Below are positions 14,771 to 24,152 of a stretch of DNA of 64,000 nt, in pieces. The position numbers and the translations under genes were made by a program. The stretch lies in contig JAFRTM010000007.1 of NCBI GenBank assembly GCA_017439185.1, positions 1-64,000 on the forward strand, written 5' to 3'. The notes beneath the pieces are model-generated. The model had not been told where the DNA came from and searched no databases. It saw only the letters and a program-made list of their open reading frames with translations. Origin of the DNA: Bacteroidales bacterium (GTDB lineage Bacteria > Bacteroidota > Bacteroidia > Bacteroidales > P3). Positions within the stretch are counted from its first letter, which is position 1, and each line of letters begins with the position of its first letter.

Positions 14771-14807
14771 AATCGGGACGGAAGGAATTCCGCCCCGATT
14801 TTGTTTT
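14771..14807 (+). terminator. Intrinsic terminator after rpmF
   Basis: AATCGGGACGGAA (14771-14783), loop GGAA, TTCCGCCCCGATT (14788-14800) with one mismatch, then TTGTTTT. Confidence 0.88.
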
Positions 14808-14938
14808 GTCAGGGGGCAGGGGAGGAGGAAGGGGGAAAAAGGGCTGGATTGGGGTTAATACGTTGAAATAGAGTGGAGTATGTTTTTGTAACAAAAATTG
14901 CAAAAAAATTGGTAGAGGGGCAAAAACCGGCTTTGGCT

Positions 14939-14992
14939 AACTTGCTGACACATAGGACACAAGTGGGTATCAACTCTATGGTAAGTCTATGT
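14939..14992 (+). repeat. Dispersed 54-bp intergenic repeat R1, copy 2
   Basis: It aligns without gaps to the copies at 310, 30364 and 56940. The core ATCAACTCTATGGTAAGT is shared exactly with copies 3 and 4. It is followed at 15001-15031 by degenerate AGTAATCAGT/AGTGGTCAGT units, also seen after copy 3 (30425-30456). The rest of 14808-15194 is G-rich sequence with no gene that I can see. Confidence 0.9.
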
Positions 14993-15194
14993 TTTTTTTT
15001 AGTAATCAGTAGCCAGTAATCAGTGGTCAGTTGGCGGTGGGGTATTGGACGGAGAAAACATGGAGGAAATATGGAGGGGATATGGAGGAACTGGGGTGGG
15101 GAGAGAGGGGAGTTGGAGGGGTTGTGGCAAATGGGGTTAGGGGGTTGATAATTAGGGAATTGGGATTGGAGTTGTGAATTTTTAACTAAAAAAA

Positions 15195-15226
15195 TTTGCG
15201 CTATATATAAATAATGTGTATTTTTG
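15195..15226 (+). promoter_or_regulatory. Promoter for the gingipain-like gene
   Basis: TTG at 15196-15198, 20 bases, then TATTTTTG at 15219-15226 (fits TAnnTTTG). The start codon is 38 bases downstream. Confidence 0.75.
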
Positions 15227-15263
15227 CAGTCGTAATTGTTTGAAAATAAAAATACATAACAAT

Positions 15264-18200
15264 ATGAAAAAGTTGTACTTAATGATTGTTTTGTGCATAC
15301 TCGGGATGGGATATGCGCAAGCGCAGCAGATTTATTCCGTTAGGACGAGTGATTTCTCGTCGATACAGCTGACGCTGACGGCTCCGGTGCCGACGGTCGC
15401 GACGACGAGTTACATGGATGTGGACTATAATGTGCTGCAGATGCAAGGCTTTGCCGAGACACACACTGTCGGCGAACCGTCATTGCCACAATTTGGTCAC
15501 ATGCTTGAGATACCGCTCTGCGATGGAGTGAGGGTCAAAGCCGAGAACGCCCGTTACGACACCCTCGACGGGACTGTCTTGGGACTGACCACCAAAATTA
15601 TGCCGGTTCAGCGTCCGCGTACTAAGAGTGACAACTCGCCGCTCACACTGGCAATGAACAACGTCACTTATGCCACTGACGCGCTGTACGGAGAGGAACT
15701 GGTGACGGTCTCTCCAGTTGGAGTTGCCCGCAACCAGAACTTGGCAGTGCTGCATTTCGCGCCGGTGCAGTACAACCCGGTGACGAACCAGATCGTTGTT
15801 TGCCGTAGCGTGGATGTGACGGTAACGTACGTGAACGCTGACCAGGAGGCCACACAGGAGATGCAGGTACTTCACTATTCGCCCGCCTTCGCCGCAGCGG
15901 CCACGATGAACACGTTGCCCCGCAAAGAGGCCGTCAACCAAAACGCACCCATCCGCATGCTTGTGGTGGCCGGAAGTACCTTCAGCGGCAATGCCGACCT
16001 CACAAGCTATATCAACTGGAAGAAGCGCAAAGGATACCTCATCGATGTGGTTTACACCAACGACGCCAACGTGGGAACCACCACTACCACCATCGCTGCC
16101 TACATCAAGTCGCAATACACCAACGCCACCACCGAGAATCCTGCACCGACATTCGTGATACTCGTCGGCGACGCCGCCTCGTCGGTAAGCAGCAACGCGA
16201 CCCCGACAGGGGCCTTGGTTCCAGCATTCTCCACTCAGATTTCCGGTGGTATTATGCAAGGTAACACCAACGAGCACCCGACCGACCTGTATTACTACAC
16301 CTGGACAGACGGCGACTATGTTCCGGACTGCTACTACGGCCGTTTTTCCGCCAGGACTGCAACAGATCTGGCGAACATTATAGAAAAGACGTTAACATAC
16401 GAGCAATACTCGTTTGGCGATCCTAGTTTTATCAACACCGCTGTCATGACGGCAGGCTATGACTCCTATTGGGGAGCTAGAAATGGTGACCCGACCCATA
16501 ACTACTGCATTGCCAACTACGTAAATGGCTCAACACCCTATCCATTCGACAACGTCTATTTCTACATCAACAATGCCTCCAACAGCGTCACAACTTCGAT
16601 GAACGCGGCCAACGTGACCGTCACATCTCACAACAATGGAAGTTCAACCACTGCGGCCACTATCCGTAACAGATATAGCGCAGGCTCCGGCTGGATCAAC
16701 TATACCGCCCATGGAGATACCAACATGTGGTATCAGCCTGAGTTTACCTCTACCCAGGTGGGTTCGATGACCAATAATGACAAATATGGAGTTATGATTG
16801 GCAACTGCTGCCTCACCAATACTTTCACACGTCCCTCATGCTTCGGCGAGACCCTGCTTCGCAAAGCAAAGGCCGGCGCCGTTGCCTATATAGGCGGCAG
16901 CGATTACACATATTGGGACGCAGACGTATGGTGGGCTGTCGGTTACCGTGCCAATATTAGTGCCACGATGGCCACCACATACAACTCAAGCTATGTTGGA
17001 GCATACGACTTGATGTGTCATACACATGGCGAAGCACAGAATACCTGGCACACCACGCTTGGTGCTATGGTCTGCGCAGGAAACAACGCTGTAACCGTAG
17101 GATGCAATACCGAGTCGGGTGCAACGGATTACAGACAGTACTACTGGGAGATTTACCACATCATGGGCGACCCGTCGATCACTCCGTGGCTCTCCGCTCC
17201 TGACGATATGACCCTCACGGTGGCTTCCACTATCACCGCAGGAACCACCTCGCTGGAGGTTACCGCGGTGCCATACGCATACGTGGCTATGACGACCGGC
17301 AGCGACGAATACTCATTGGTGGCAGCCGCCTTTGCCAACGCCTCTGGAGTTGCCACGCTGGAGTTGCCGAGCGACCTGGCAGTGGGAACATACGAAGTGG
17401 TTGCTTCGGCCCAGCAGTACAAGACCGCTTTCGCACCGGTGAGCGTGATAGTGCCCGCCGGCCCATACGTGCTGGCCAACGAAATCACAGAAGACAGTCC
17501 GCTCTATGTGGGACAGGGGACCACTTACACCCTGGAACTGGAGAACGTGGGAACCCAGGCAGCCAACAATATCACGATAAGCTTTACGTCGAACAATCCG
17601 CTGGTGACGGTGGTGGAAGGCACGGCAAGCGTTAGCTCGATGAATGCGTCGGCCACACAGACGTTGAACGGAGTGTTCAGCGTGCAAGCCGATGCCAGCT
17701 GCACCGACCAGATGCCTGTGCAGCTGACGGCAACCGTAAGCTGGACCGGTTGTGAGCAGCCGGCAGTGGCCCGCCTGAACACGGTGGTCAACGCACCCAA
17801 GCCGGTGGTGACGTACACTTGGAACCCCACGCGCATAGCCCCCGGCGGCAGCGCAGTGTGCAACGTGACGATGACCAACGAAGGCCACATGGCTATGGAT
17901 AACGTGACGATGACATTTACCGAGGACTTCCCGCTGGTAGAAGTTACCGGCGGTCCCAATACATTCAACCTGGCAGTCGGTGGCACGGTGAACTACAGCT
18001 ACACCGCCACGGTGGATGCGCAGATGCCCGACAACGTGACGATACCGTTCAATCTGAATGTGGCCAACGAGAGCTACAACTACAGCGAAGAGCTGAGACT
18101 GCTCGTCAGCGCAACCTCCAATGGCGACAACTTCGACGATGGCGACGTGAACGGCTGGACCGGCGGAACCTATCCGTGGGTGGCAACCAACGCCCAGTAT

Positions 18201-20771
18201 CATTCTGCCAGCTACAGCATGAGATCCGCCAACAGTTTGAGAAACAGCAGAACTTCGGAGATGTCGTACACCTATAGTTCGGATATCGCCGACAGCGTAA
18301 GGTTCTACTACAAGGTCTCGTCGGAAGCTAATTATGATTTCTTCTATTTCTATATCGACGGTGAAGAGCAGACCCTTCCCTCCGGCAATTCAGGCGAGGT
18401 GGACTGGACATACGCCGCCTACGCTGTTGCGGCCGGTTCGCACACCTACAAATTTGCATACGTGAAAGACTATAGCACGACGAGCGGCAGCGACTGCGCC
18501 TGGGTTGACGATGTGGTGTTCCCGACGACAGCCACGGCGTTGCAGACAGCCCGCAGCGAGCAGGTTTGCCAGAACGGAAGCTATACGCTGAACGGAGCTG
18601 CGGTGAACACTTCGACAGTTGGAACACAGTATCTGATTGAGAATCTGACGAGCGGCACCGGTAATCTGGTAGAGCTGAACGTGGTAGGCACCATAGAGTC
18701 GGCACCGATACCGATGGAGGCCTGCGGCAGCTATACCTGGAACGGCACCGACTACACCACTAGCGGCAACTACACCTACAACGGCACATCGGTGGCAGGC
18801 TGCGACAGTGTGGCAACACTGAACCTTACTATCCTGCCCATCTACACCATTACCTATATGGCCAACGGCGGCAACGGCACGATGGCTGCACAGGAAGTCT
18901 GCAGCGGCGAGACGGTCAACCTGACCGCTAACAGCTTCACCAATGCCAACGCCACCTTCGCCGGCTGGGCCACTTCGGCCAACGGCTCTGTGGAATATGC
19001 CGACGGCGCTGAGGTTACCGTTACCGGCAATATGACACTCTACGCCATCTGGAATATCAGCTGCACCGACCAGACCGCTACAGTCACAGTGACCGAATGC
19101 GGCAGCTACACCTGGTACGGCACCGAGTACACCACCAGCGGCACATACACCCACACCGTGGAGAATGCAGTGGAAGGCGGATGCGACAGCATCTATACCC
19201 TGAACTTGACCATCAACCCGATACCCGAGGTGAACATCAGTGGCAATATTGCCATCACGATAGGCAACAGCACCACACTGACCGCCAGCGGAGCCACCAG
19301 CTATGAGTGGAATACCGGAGCCCATACGGCATCGATAACCGTGTCGCCCAGTTCTTCGACCACATATACCGTAACAGGAACAACCGCTGGCTGCGAAGGA
19401 ACAGCCAGTGTGACGGTGAACGTGTCGGCAGCAGGTACCACCTACGGCACAATTACGGCAACGGCATGCGACAGCTATGAGTGGTATGGTGACATCTACA
19501 CTGCGAGCGGCAACTATACCCACACTTTGACAGGTGCTAACGCTCAAGGGGCAGACAGCGTGATAACACTTGTGCTGACCATCAACAACAGTGTGAACAC
19601 GACCGAGACCGAGACGGCATGCGACAGCTATGAGTGGTATGGCACCACCTACACTACGAGCAATACCTACACCCATAATGGTACAACCGCTGCCGGTTGC
19701 CCCCAGACCGAGACCCTCGTTCTGACCATCAACCATAGCACCAGCGTCACGGAGACCGAGACGGCTTGCGACGGTTATACCTGGAGCGTTACCGGCGAGA
19801 GATACACGGCTACCGGTACGTACAACTATACAGGAGTCAATGCGGCAGGTTGCAGCGACACAAGGACGTTGAACCTGACCATCAACCAGAGCACCAGTTC
19901 GTCGGAGACCCTGACCGAGTGCGACAGCTACACCTGGAACGCCAACCATCAGACCTATACCGAGAGCGGAGTGTATACCTATACCACTACCAACGCTGTA
20001 GGATGCCCCAATGTGGCCACGCTGAACCTGACCTTGTTGCAGTCCACCACCGCGGAGGAAAACTATCAGGGATGCGACCGTTACAGCTGGCATGGCGAGA
20101 CCTACACCACGAGTGGCGACTACACCTACACCACAACAGCGGCCAACGGATGCTCCAATATCATAACCCTCCACCTGACCTTGGGCTACAGCACCACTTC
20201 AGTTGATGTGGAGGAGGCCTGCGACAGCTACACTTGGGATAACGGGATAACCTACACCGCCAGCACCGAGGTTCCCACAATGACCAGCACCAATGCCGAA
20301 GGTTGTCCCGAGACCATCACGCTGCACCTGACCATCAACCGTTCGGCTACGACCTCGCTTGTAGGAGAAGTGGCAGTGGGCGAGATATATAATGCAAACG
20401 GATTCTATGCAGGACCTTACAGCGAGACCGGTTCCGAAGTCTTGACACAGAATCTTTACACTGTCAACGGATGTGACAGCACGGTGACACTGACGCTTTA
20501 TATCACCCAGGGACAAGGTATCGACGATGTTGAGACGTTCAATATGTCGCTGTATCCCAACCCGGCGAGCAGTATGGTTACCGTGGCAGTGGAGAACGCT
20601 GCACAGGCGGAACTCGCCATATACGATATCTACGGTCGTAAGCTGGATGTTGTAAAGGTAGAGGGAGAAGAGACGGTGATAGACCTTGGACAATATGCCA
20701 AGGGAGTTTACTTCGTGCGCCTTTACAGACAGGGCGAGCTTATGGGAACTTCCAAGTTTGTAAAACAATAA
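15264..20771 (+). CDS. Gingipain-like cysteine protease (peptidase C25) with T9SS sorting domain
   Basis: A 1,835-residue secreted protease. Start ATG 15264 gives the signal peptide MKKLYLMIVLCILGMGYAQA. Residues about 22-215 resemble a gingipain propeptide; 215-635 are the C25 catalytic domain with His483 (TAHGD) and Cys516 (GNCCLTNTF). The 33-residue spacing equals that of known gingipains. Then come immunoglobulin/CARDB-like domains (to about 955), a jelly-roll-like adhesin domain (955-1100), one Flg_new repeat, and eight repeats of the form ACDSYxWxGxxYTTSGxYT (about 1145-1690). The last 80 residues (YPNPASSMVTV, AIYDIYGRKLD, KGVYFVRL) are a type A T9SS sorting domain. It has its own promoter and terminator. 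Substrate specificity cannot be read from the sequence. Confidence 0.93.
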   Translation: MKKLYLMIVLCILGMGYAQAQQIYSVRTSDFSSIQLTLTAPVPTVATTSYMDVDYNVLQMQGFAETHTVGEPSLPQFGHMLEIPLCDGVRVKAENARYDTLDGTVLGLTTKIMPVQRPRTKSDNSPLTLAMNNVTYATDALYGEELVTVSPVGVARNQNLAVLHFAPVQYNPVTNQIVVCRSVDVTVTYVNADQEATQEMQVLHYSPAFAAAATMNTLPRKEAVNQNAPIRMLVVAGSTFSGNADLTSYINWKKRKGYLIDVVYTNDANVGTTTTTIAAYIKSQYTNATTENPAPTFVILVGDAASSVSSNATPTGALVPAFSTQISGGIMQGNTNEHPTDLYYYTWTDGDYVPDCYYGRFSARTATDLANIIEKTLTYEQYSFGDPSFINTAVMTAGYDSYWGARNGDPTHNYCIANYVNGSTPYPFDNVYFYINNASNSVTTSMNAANVTVTSHNNGSSTTAATIRNRYSAGSGWINYTAHGDTNMWYQPEFTSTQVGSMTNNDKYGVMIGNCCLTNTFTRPSCFGETLLRKAKAGAVAYIGGSDYTYWDADVWWAVGYRANISATMATTYNSSYVGAYDLMCHTHGEAQNTWHTTLGAMVCAGNNAVTVGCNTESGATDYRQYYWEIYHIMGDPSITPWLSAPDDMTLTVASTITAGTTSLEVTAVPYAYVAMTTGSDEYSLVAAAFANASGVATLELPSDLAVGTYEVVASAQQYKTAFAPVSVIVPAGPYVLANEITEDSPLYVGQGTTYTLELENVGTQAANNITISFTSNNPLVTVVEGTASVSSMNASATQTLNGVFSVQADASCTDQMPVQLTATVSWTGCEQPAVARLNTVVNAPKPVVTYTWNPTRIAPGGSAVCNVTMTNEGHMAMDNVTMTFTEDFPLVEVTGGPNTFNLAVGGTVNYSYTATVDAQMPDNVTIPFNLNVANESYNYSEELRLLVSATSNGDNFDDGDVNGWTGGTYPWVATNAQYHSASYSMRSANSLRNSRTSEMSYTYSSDIADSVRFYYKVSSEANYDFFYFYIDGEEQTLPSGNSGEVDWTYAAYAVAAGSHTYKFAYVKDYSTTSGSDCAWVDDVVFPTTATALQTARSEQVCQNGSYTLNGAAVNTSTVGTQYLIENLTSGTGNLVELNVVGTIESAPIPMEACGSYTWNGTDYTTSGNYTYNGTSVAGCDSVATLNLTILPIYTITYMANGGNGTMAAQEVCSGETVNLTANSFTNANATFAGWATSANGSVEYADGAEVTVTGNMTLYAIWNISCTDQTATVTVTECGSYTWYGTEYTTSGTYTHTVENAVEGGCDSIYTLNLTINPIPEVNISGNIAITIGNSTTLTASGATSYEWNTGAHTASITVSPSSSTTYTVTGTTAGCEGTASVTVNVSAAGTTYGTITATACDSYEWYGDIYTASGNYTHTLTGANAQGADSVITLVLTINNSVNTTETETACDSYEWYGTTYTTSNTYTHNGTTAAGCPQTETLVLTINHSTSVTETETACDGYTWSVTGERYTATGTYNYTGVNAAGCSDTRTLNLTINQSTSSSETLTECDSYTWNANHQTYTESGVYTYTTTNAVGCPNVATLNLTLLQSTTAEENYQGCDRYSWHGETYTTSGDYTYTTTAANGCSNIITLHLTLGYSTTSVDVEEACDSYTWDNGITYTASTEVPTMTSTNAEGCPETITLHLTINRSATTSLVGEVAVGEIYNANGFYAGPYSETGSEVLTQNLYTVNGCDSTVTLTLYITQGQGIDDVETFNMSLYPNPASSMVTVAVENAAQAELAIYDIYGRKLDVVKVEGEETVIDLGQYAKGVYFVRLYRQGELMGTSKFVKQ

Positions 20772-20792
20772 AGCAAAAGAGATGAATGAGGG

Positions 20793-20827
20793 GCTGGCGC
20801 GGCAACGCCGCGTCAGCTTTCTTTTTT
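20793..20827 (+). terminator. Intrinsic terminator after the gingipain-like gene
   Basis: GCTGGCGCGGC (20793-20803), loop AAC, GCCGCGTCAGC with one G-U pair, followed by TTTCTTTTTT. It lies ahead of the ClC start, which argues against any upstream start codon for that gene. Confidence 0.9.
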
Positions 20828-20845
20828 CAGAGAAGCGACAGTCCG

Positions 20846-22624
20846 ATGGCAAAGGGAATGGGGTTCTGGAAGCGTTGCCGCAAGTTGATAGGTAAGTCCT
20901 ATTTCGGCTTGTTGAGTATTCTTGTGGGATTGGCTTCGGGTTTGGCTGCGGTAGGTCTGAAGACGGCAGTCCACTGGGTCAACGAGACGTTGCTCGGATG
21001 GAGTTGGCAGGGACACACGGGAGGCGGAGTACTGATGGTGGTATATCCTGCCATCGGTATAGGATTGACGATGCTCTTCGTGAAATATGTAGCCAAAGGG
21101 CAGATGGGACACGGAATACCCGATGTGCTGCTTTCGATGTCGCGAGGAGGAAGCCTTCTGCCACGCAAGAACATGTACACCTCGTTGGTGGCCTCTACAC
21201 TCACGGTGGCATTTGGTGGCAGTTGCGGACTTGAAGCCCCGATAGCCTCCACCGGAGCAGCCATGGGTTCCAACGTGGGACGGAGATTTGGACTTGAAGA
21301 ACGCAAGATAAGGCTGTTGCTCGGCTGTGGAGCAGCCGGAGCCATAGCAGGCATATTCAAGGCCCCTATAGCAGGAGTGCTGTTCGTCGTGGAGGTGCTG
21401 ATGATAGACCTTACGAGAACTTCGGCAATCGCATTGCTGCTTTCGTCGCTCAGCGCCTCGGCGGTGGCCTATTTCCTTATGGGTACCAATGTGCAATTTG
21501 CTTTCAAGGTCAGTGACCTCTTTTCGCTGAACGATGTTCCCTATTATCTCATACTCGGCGTGGTGTGCAGTTTCAGCTCGCTCTATTTTCTGAAGATGAC
21601 CGACTGGGTGGAGACTTCCTTGGTGAAACTGAAGTCGAAGATAATACGCTTTGTGTTGGGTAGCTTGATACTGGGTGTCTTTATCTATTTCTTCCGTCCG
21701 TTGTTTGGAGAAGGATATATATGGCTCACGCAGTTGCTCAACGGAGAGGGACAGGAAGTGGTCAACGACAGTTTTGTGGCGCGTTTCGGAGAAGGGCATT
21801 GGGTGGTGATAATAGCGTTGCTGCTGCTTGTGTTGCTGAAGCCTATAGCCACCTCGCTCACTATAGGAAGTGGGGGAGTTGGAGGAACCTTCGGACCGTC
21901 GTTGGTCATGGGAGGACTGACAGGATATCTGGTGGCATACGTTATGCACCAGTTGGGCTTTGCCGCTCCAGACCCGGCGACGATGGCGCTGATAGGGATG
22001 GCGGCAGTGATGACCGGAGTGATGCAGGCACCATTGATGAGTACATTCCTTATAGCCGAAATTACGGGTTCATACCTCTTGATGGTGCCGTTGCTGCTGT
22101 GTTCGGCAGTCAGTGCCGTATGTGTCCATCCGTTTGAGAAACATAGTATCTATGCCCGCAAACTGGCAAAGCAGGGCAACCTGCTGACCCACGATAAAGA
22201 CGCATCGGCATGGCAACTTATCAATATGCGGTCGCTGATTGAGACCAACTTTGTGATAGTGCGTCAGGGCGACAAGTTGCGAGACTTGGTAGAAGCAATA
22301 AAATATTCCAAACGCAACCTGTTTCCAGTGCTTGACGGCGAAGATAAGTTCCAGGGAGTAATCGTGCTTGACGATGTGCGCAAGATCATCTTCTCGCCCG
22401 AATTATATGACAAATATACCGTTGAGGACCTTATGCAGCCCTATAGCGACCTCGACGTGGTGCACCTGAGCGACCAGCCCCAGGAGGTGGTGGAGAAGTT
22501 CAAGATAGGAAACAGGTATAACCTGATAGTCCTTGACGACGACGAACGTTATGTAGGATTCCTTTCGAGAGCCAACACCTTTTCAGCCTATCGCCAGTTT
22601 ATCTCACAGACATCGGAAGAATAA
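20846..22624 (+). CDS. ClC-family chloride channel/antiporter with C-terminal CBS domains
   Basis: A 592-residue inner-membrane protein. The ATG at 20846 is used because an earlier in-frame ATG at 20786 would put the gingipain terminator inside the gene. The ClC core shows GHGIP (88-92; usually GSGIP), the gating-glutamate motif GLEAP (Glu130), KAPIAGVLFVVE and GGTFGPSLVMGG. The last 130 residues form a CBS pair that may sense nucleotides. The conserved gating Glu and the inner Glu of FVVE are compatible with Cl-/H+ exchange. The Ser-to-His change in the first filter motif may alter anion preference. No promoter consensus is visible in the 75 bases upstream. Confidence 0.93.
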   Translation: MAKGMGFWKRCRKLIGKSYFGLLSILVGLASGLAAVGLKTAVHWVNETLLGWSWQGHTGGGVLMVVYPAIGIGLTMLFVKYVAKGQMGHGIPDVLLSMSRGGSLLPRKNMYTSLVASTLTVAFGGSCGLEAPIASTGAAMGSNVGRRFGLEERKIRLLLGCGAAGAIAGIFKAPIAGVLFVVEVLMIDLTRTSAIALLLSSLSASAVAYFLMGTNVQFAFKVSDLFSLNDVPYYLILGVVCSFSSLYFLKMTDWVETSLVKLKSKIIRFVLGSLILGVFIYFFRPLFGEGYIWLTQLLNGEGQEVVNDSFVARFGEGHWVVIIALLLLVLLKPIATSLTIGSGGVGGTFGPSLVMGGLTGYLVAYVMHQLGFAAPDPATMALIGMAAVMTGVMQAPLMSTFLIAEITGSYLLMVPLLLCSAVSAVCVHPFEKHSIYARKLAKQGNLLTHDKDASAWQLINMRSLIETNFVIVRQGDKLRDLVEAIKYSKRNLFPVLDGEDKFQGVIVLDDVRKIIFSPELYDKYTVEDLMQPYSDLDVVHLSDQPQEVVEKFKIGNRYNLIVLDDDERYVGFLSRANTFSAYRQFISQTSEE

Positions 22625-22648
22625 AGAATACCCGAGTGATGTAAGATA

Positions 22649-22680
22649 CCAAAGAGCACCTTGAAAAAGGTGCTCTTTGG
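22649..22680 (+). terminator. Hairpin after the ClC gene
   Basis: A perfect 14-bp stem, CCAAAGAGCACCTT / AAGGTGCTCTTTGG, with a GAAA tetraloop. There is no U-tract, so termination would rely on the stem alone. The right arm directly abuts the phage-derived reading frame. Confidence 0.6.
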
Positions 22681-22698
22681 TTGCTCCAACAGAACGCC

Positions 22699-23730
22699 AT
22701 GAGGCTGGCACGCACCGAGACGAACATCGCCTACCGCACAGCGGACTACGACCGGCAGCAGGACCTCGACTTCGTGGTCGGCATTGAGGTACACCTCAGC
22801 GGTAACCATACGTGCAAAGGGGTGAAGGGGGAGTTCCACGACATCTGCGACGAGCTGCAAGGACGCTACCCCAAGGACTTCAAGTTCACGGGCTGGCACC
22901 CCAACTGCCGTTGCTACACCACCACCATACTCAAGACACCCGAGGAATTCAAGGCCGACGAGGAGAGGATAATGAGAGGCGAGGAGCCGACCGAGGAAAG
23001 CCGGAACCAGGTGACCGACGTGCCTAACAACTTCAAGCGGTGGTTGGAGGAGAACGAGGAGAGGATAGCCAATGCCAGGAGACTGCCCTATTTCCTACGT
23101 GACAACGGCGTGCGGACAAATGGAGGGTATGAGTTGAAGACGTTCAACCAGCCTGAGAGTGTTGTATCGACTACACTACTATCATCAATAAACCTATCTG
23201 AGAGAATCAAGGAGTATGAACGATACATCAAAGATAAAGAGTATAAAGACGTGGAGATAGACAGGGAAACGGGCGGTCTTAAGGCAACGAGTGTGAAACA
23301 TAAAGAACATAAAAATGACAAGGCTAAGTACTTCTCGGAAAAGTTGACTGGTGACGAACTCGAAAAGGAATTCCAGGAAGAAGCATTTAAGAGAGGGCAT
23401 AGTGTTGTCTTTCTCGCAGAGTCAGACACCGAAGTTGCCCTGGATATGCTGCTAGACGGAGAACTTATGGACCTTGTATCTGTCACAAATAATTCAAAAA
23501 ACTTTAAGTGTCAACTTGGACGAAAAGACAAACAGCTTAGATCATATAATAAATTGCATAATCAGGAGAACAATTCTGTTTGCATGTGGTTTCATGAACC
23601 ATCATACTATGATATAAGCAAAGTTTATGACGGTATACGCTTGCTAAAGGAATATCAAGGTAACACTCAAATTAAGAGAGTTTATGTATTGATTAAAGGA
23701 GGCAAAGAGATAATCGTTATAGACATATAA
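22699..23730 (+). CDS. Truncated MuF-type phage head protein with C-terminal toxin-like domain
   Basis: Residues 1-145 match the C-terminal part of phage Mu gpF-like minor head proteins as found in Bacteroidales prophages (RLARTETNIAYRTADY, HLSGNHTC, WHPNCRCYTTTILKT, PYFLRDNG). The N-terminal two thirds of the head domain is missing; the frame is open only back to 22645. A linker with GGLKATSVKHKEHK leads to a domain from about 215 to 343 (GHSVVFLAES, ALDMLLDGELMDLVSV, IKRVYVLIKGGKEIIVID). It resembles the CdiA-C/PD-(D/E)XK-type nuclease toxins that cap MuF polymorphic toxins. No immunity gene or phage structural neighbour is present apart from the small gene at 24153. Either a relic or a captured toxin; the start is uncertain. 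Confidence 0.7.
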   Translation: MRLARTETNIAYRTADYDRQQDLDFVVGIEVHLSGNHTCKGVKGEFHDICDELQGRYPKDFKFTGWHPNCRCYTTTILKTPEEFKADEERIMRGEEPTEESRNQVTDVPNNFKRWLEENEERIANARRLPYFLRDNGVRTNGGYELKTFNQPESVVSTTLLSSINLSERIKEYERYIKDKEYKDVEIDRETGGLKATSVKHKEHKNDKAKYFSEKLTGDELEKEFQEEAFKRGHSVVFLAESDTEVALDMLLDGELMDLVSVTNNSKNFKCQLGRKDKQLRSYNKLHNQENNSVCMWFHEPSYYDISKVYDGIRLLKEYQGNTQIKRVYVLIKGGKEIIVIDI

Positions 23731-23799
23731 TAAACGGACAGCCAGCGAGGGTTGTCCGTGTCGTACGGCATCGGAGCGTTGCCGCTCCCACACCAATCA
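23727..23799 (-). ncRNA. Candidate short antisense RNA at the prophage relic
   Basis: A consensus minus-strand promoter (23806-23836) fires into a stretch with no gene but two hairpins: GGAGCG/CGCTCC (23773-23788, loop of 4) and ACGGACA/TGTCCGT (23734-23759). After the second come TTTATT residues. This would give a roughly 75-nt RNA ending at the stop codon of the toxin-like gene, antisense to its 3' end. Equally it may be a promoter stranded by deletion of the gene it once served. Confidence 0.3.
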
Positions 23800-23805
23800 C
23801 GAGTG

Positions 23806-23836
23806 CAAAGATACACACTTTTTTTATTCCTACCAA
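23806..23836 (-). promoter_or_regulatory. Consensus minus-strand promoter without an obvious gene
   Basis: On the minus strand, TTG at 23835-23833, exactly 19 bases, then TATCTTTG at 23813-23806. It points at the 3' end of the MuF-type gene. The region 23837-24101 to its right is AT-rich, and I see nothing else in it. Confidence 0.75.
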
Positions 23837-24101
23837 ATATTTTTGAAAAATAATTTGTAAACAACATAAAACCAATTGAATAAAATTTAACAAATACTAT
23901 CACAAACGACCTAATATAGACCTTAAAATCGGTTCATCAATTAGATTTTGAGATTATGGCACAACGCCAAAACGGGGAACAATAGCCAGCACAAAACCAC
24001 AAGAACACAGGGAATTAGTGGTAGGGTTCGTGTAAAAATGAGACTTGAACCCTATTGGAAATCAGCGACATAAAAAATACTGAAATAACTTTTGTGTTAA
24101 T

Positions 24102-24135
24102 TTTGCGTAGAATCAATATTTTTCGTATATTTTTG
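24102..24135 (+). promoter_or_regulatory. Possible promoter for the small phage gene
   Basis: TATTTTTG at 24128-24135 fits the -7 consensus; the nearest TTG (24103-24105) is 22 bases upstream, longer than the usual 19. Confidence 0.45.
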
Positions 24136-24152
24136 CGCAAAATTTACATGAC

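Noticed and set aside
17313..20174. Long minus-strand frames (296 and 594 residues) opposite the gingipain-like gene
   Set aside because: They are frame shadows of the repeat-rich protease gene; composition is Gly/Val/Ala-monotonous and no promoter precedes them.
20786..20845. ATG at 20786 as start of the ClC gene
   Set aside because: It lies ahead of the terminator hairpin at 20793-20827 and would add 20 residues unlike a ClC N-terminus.
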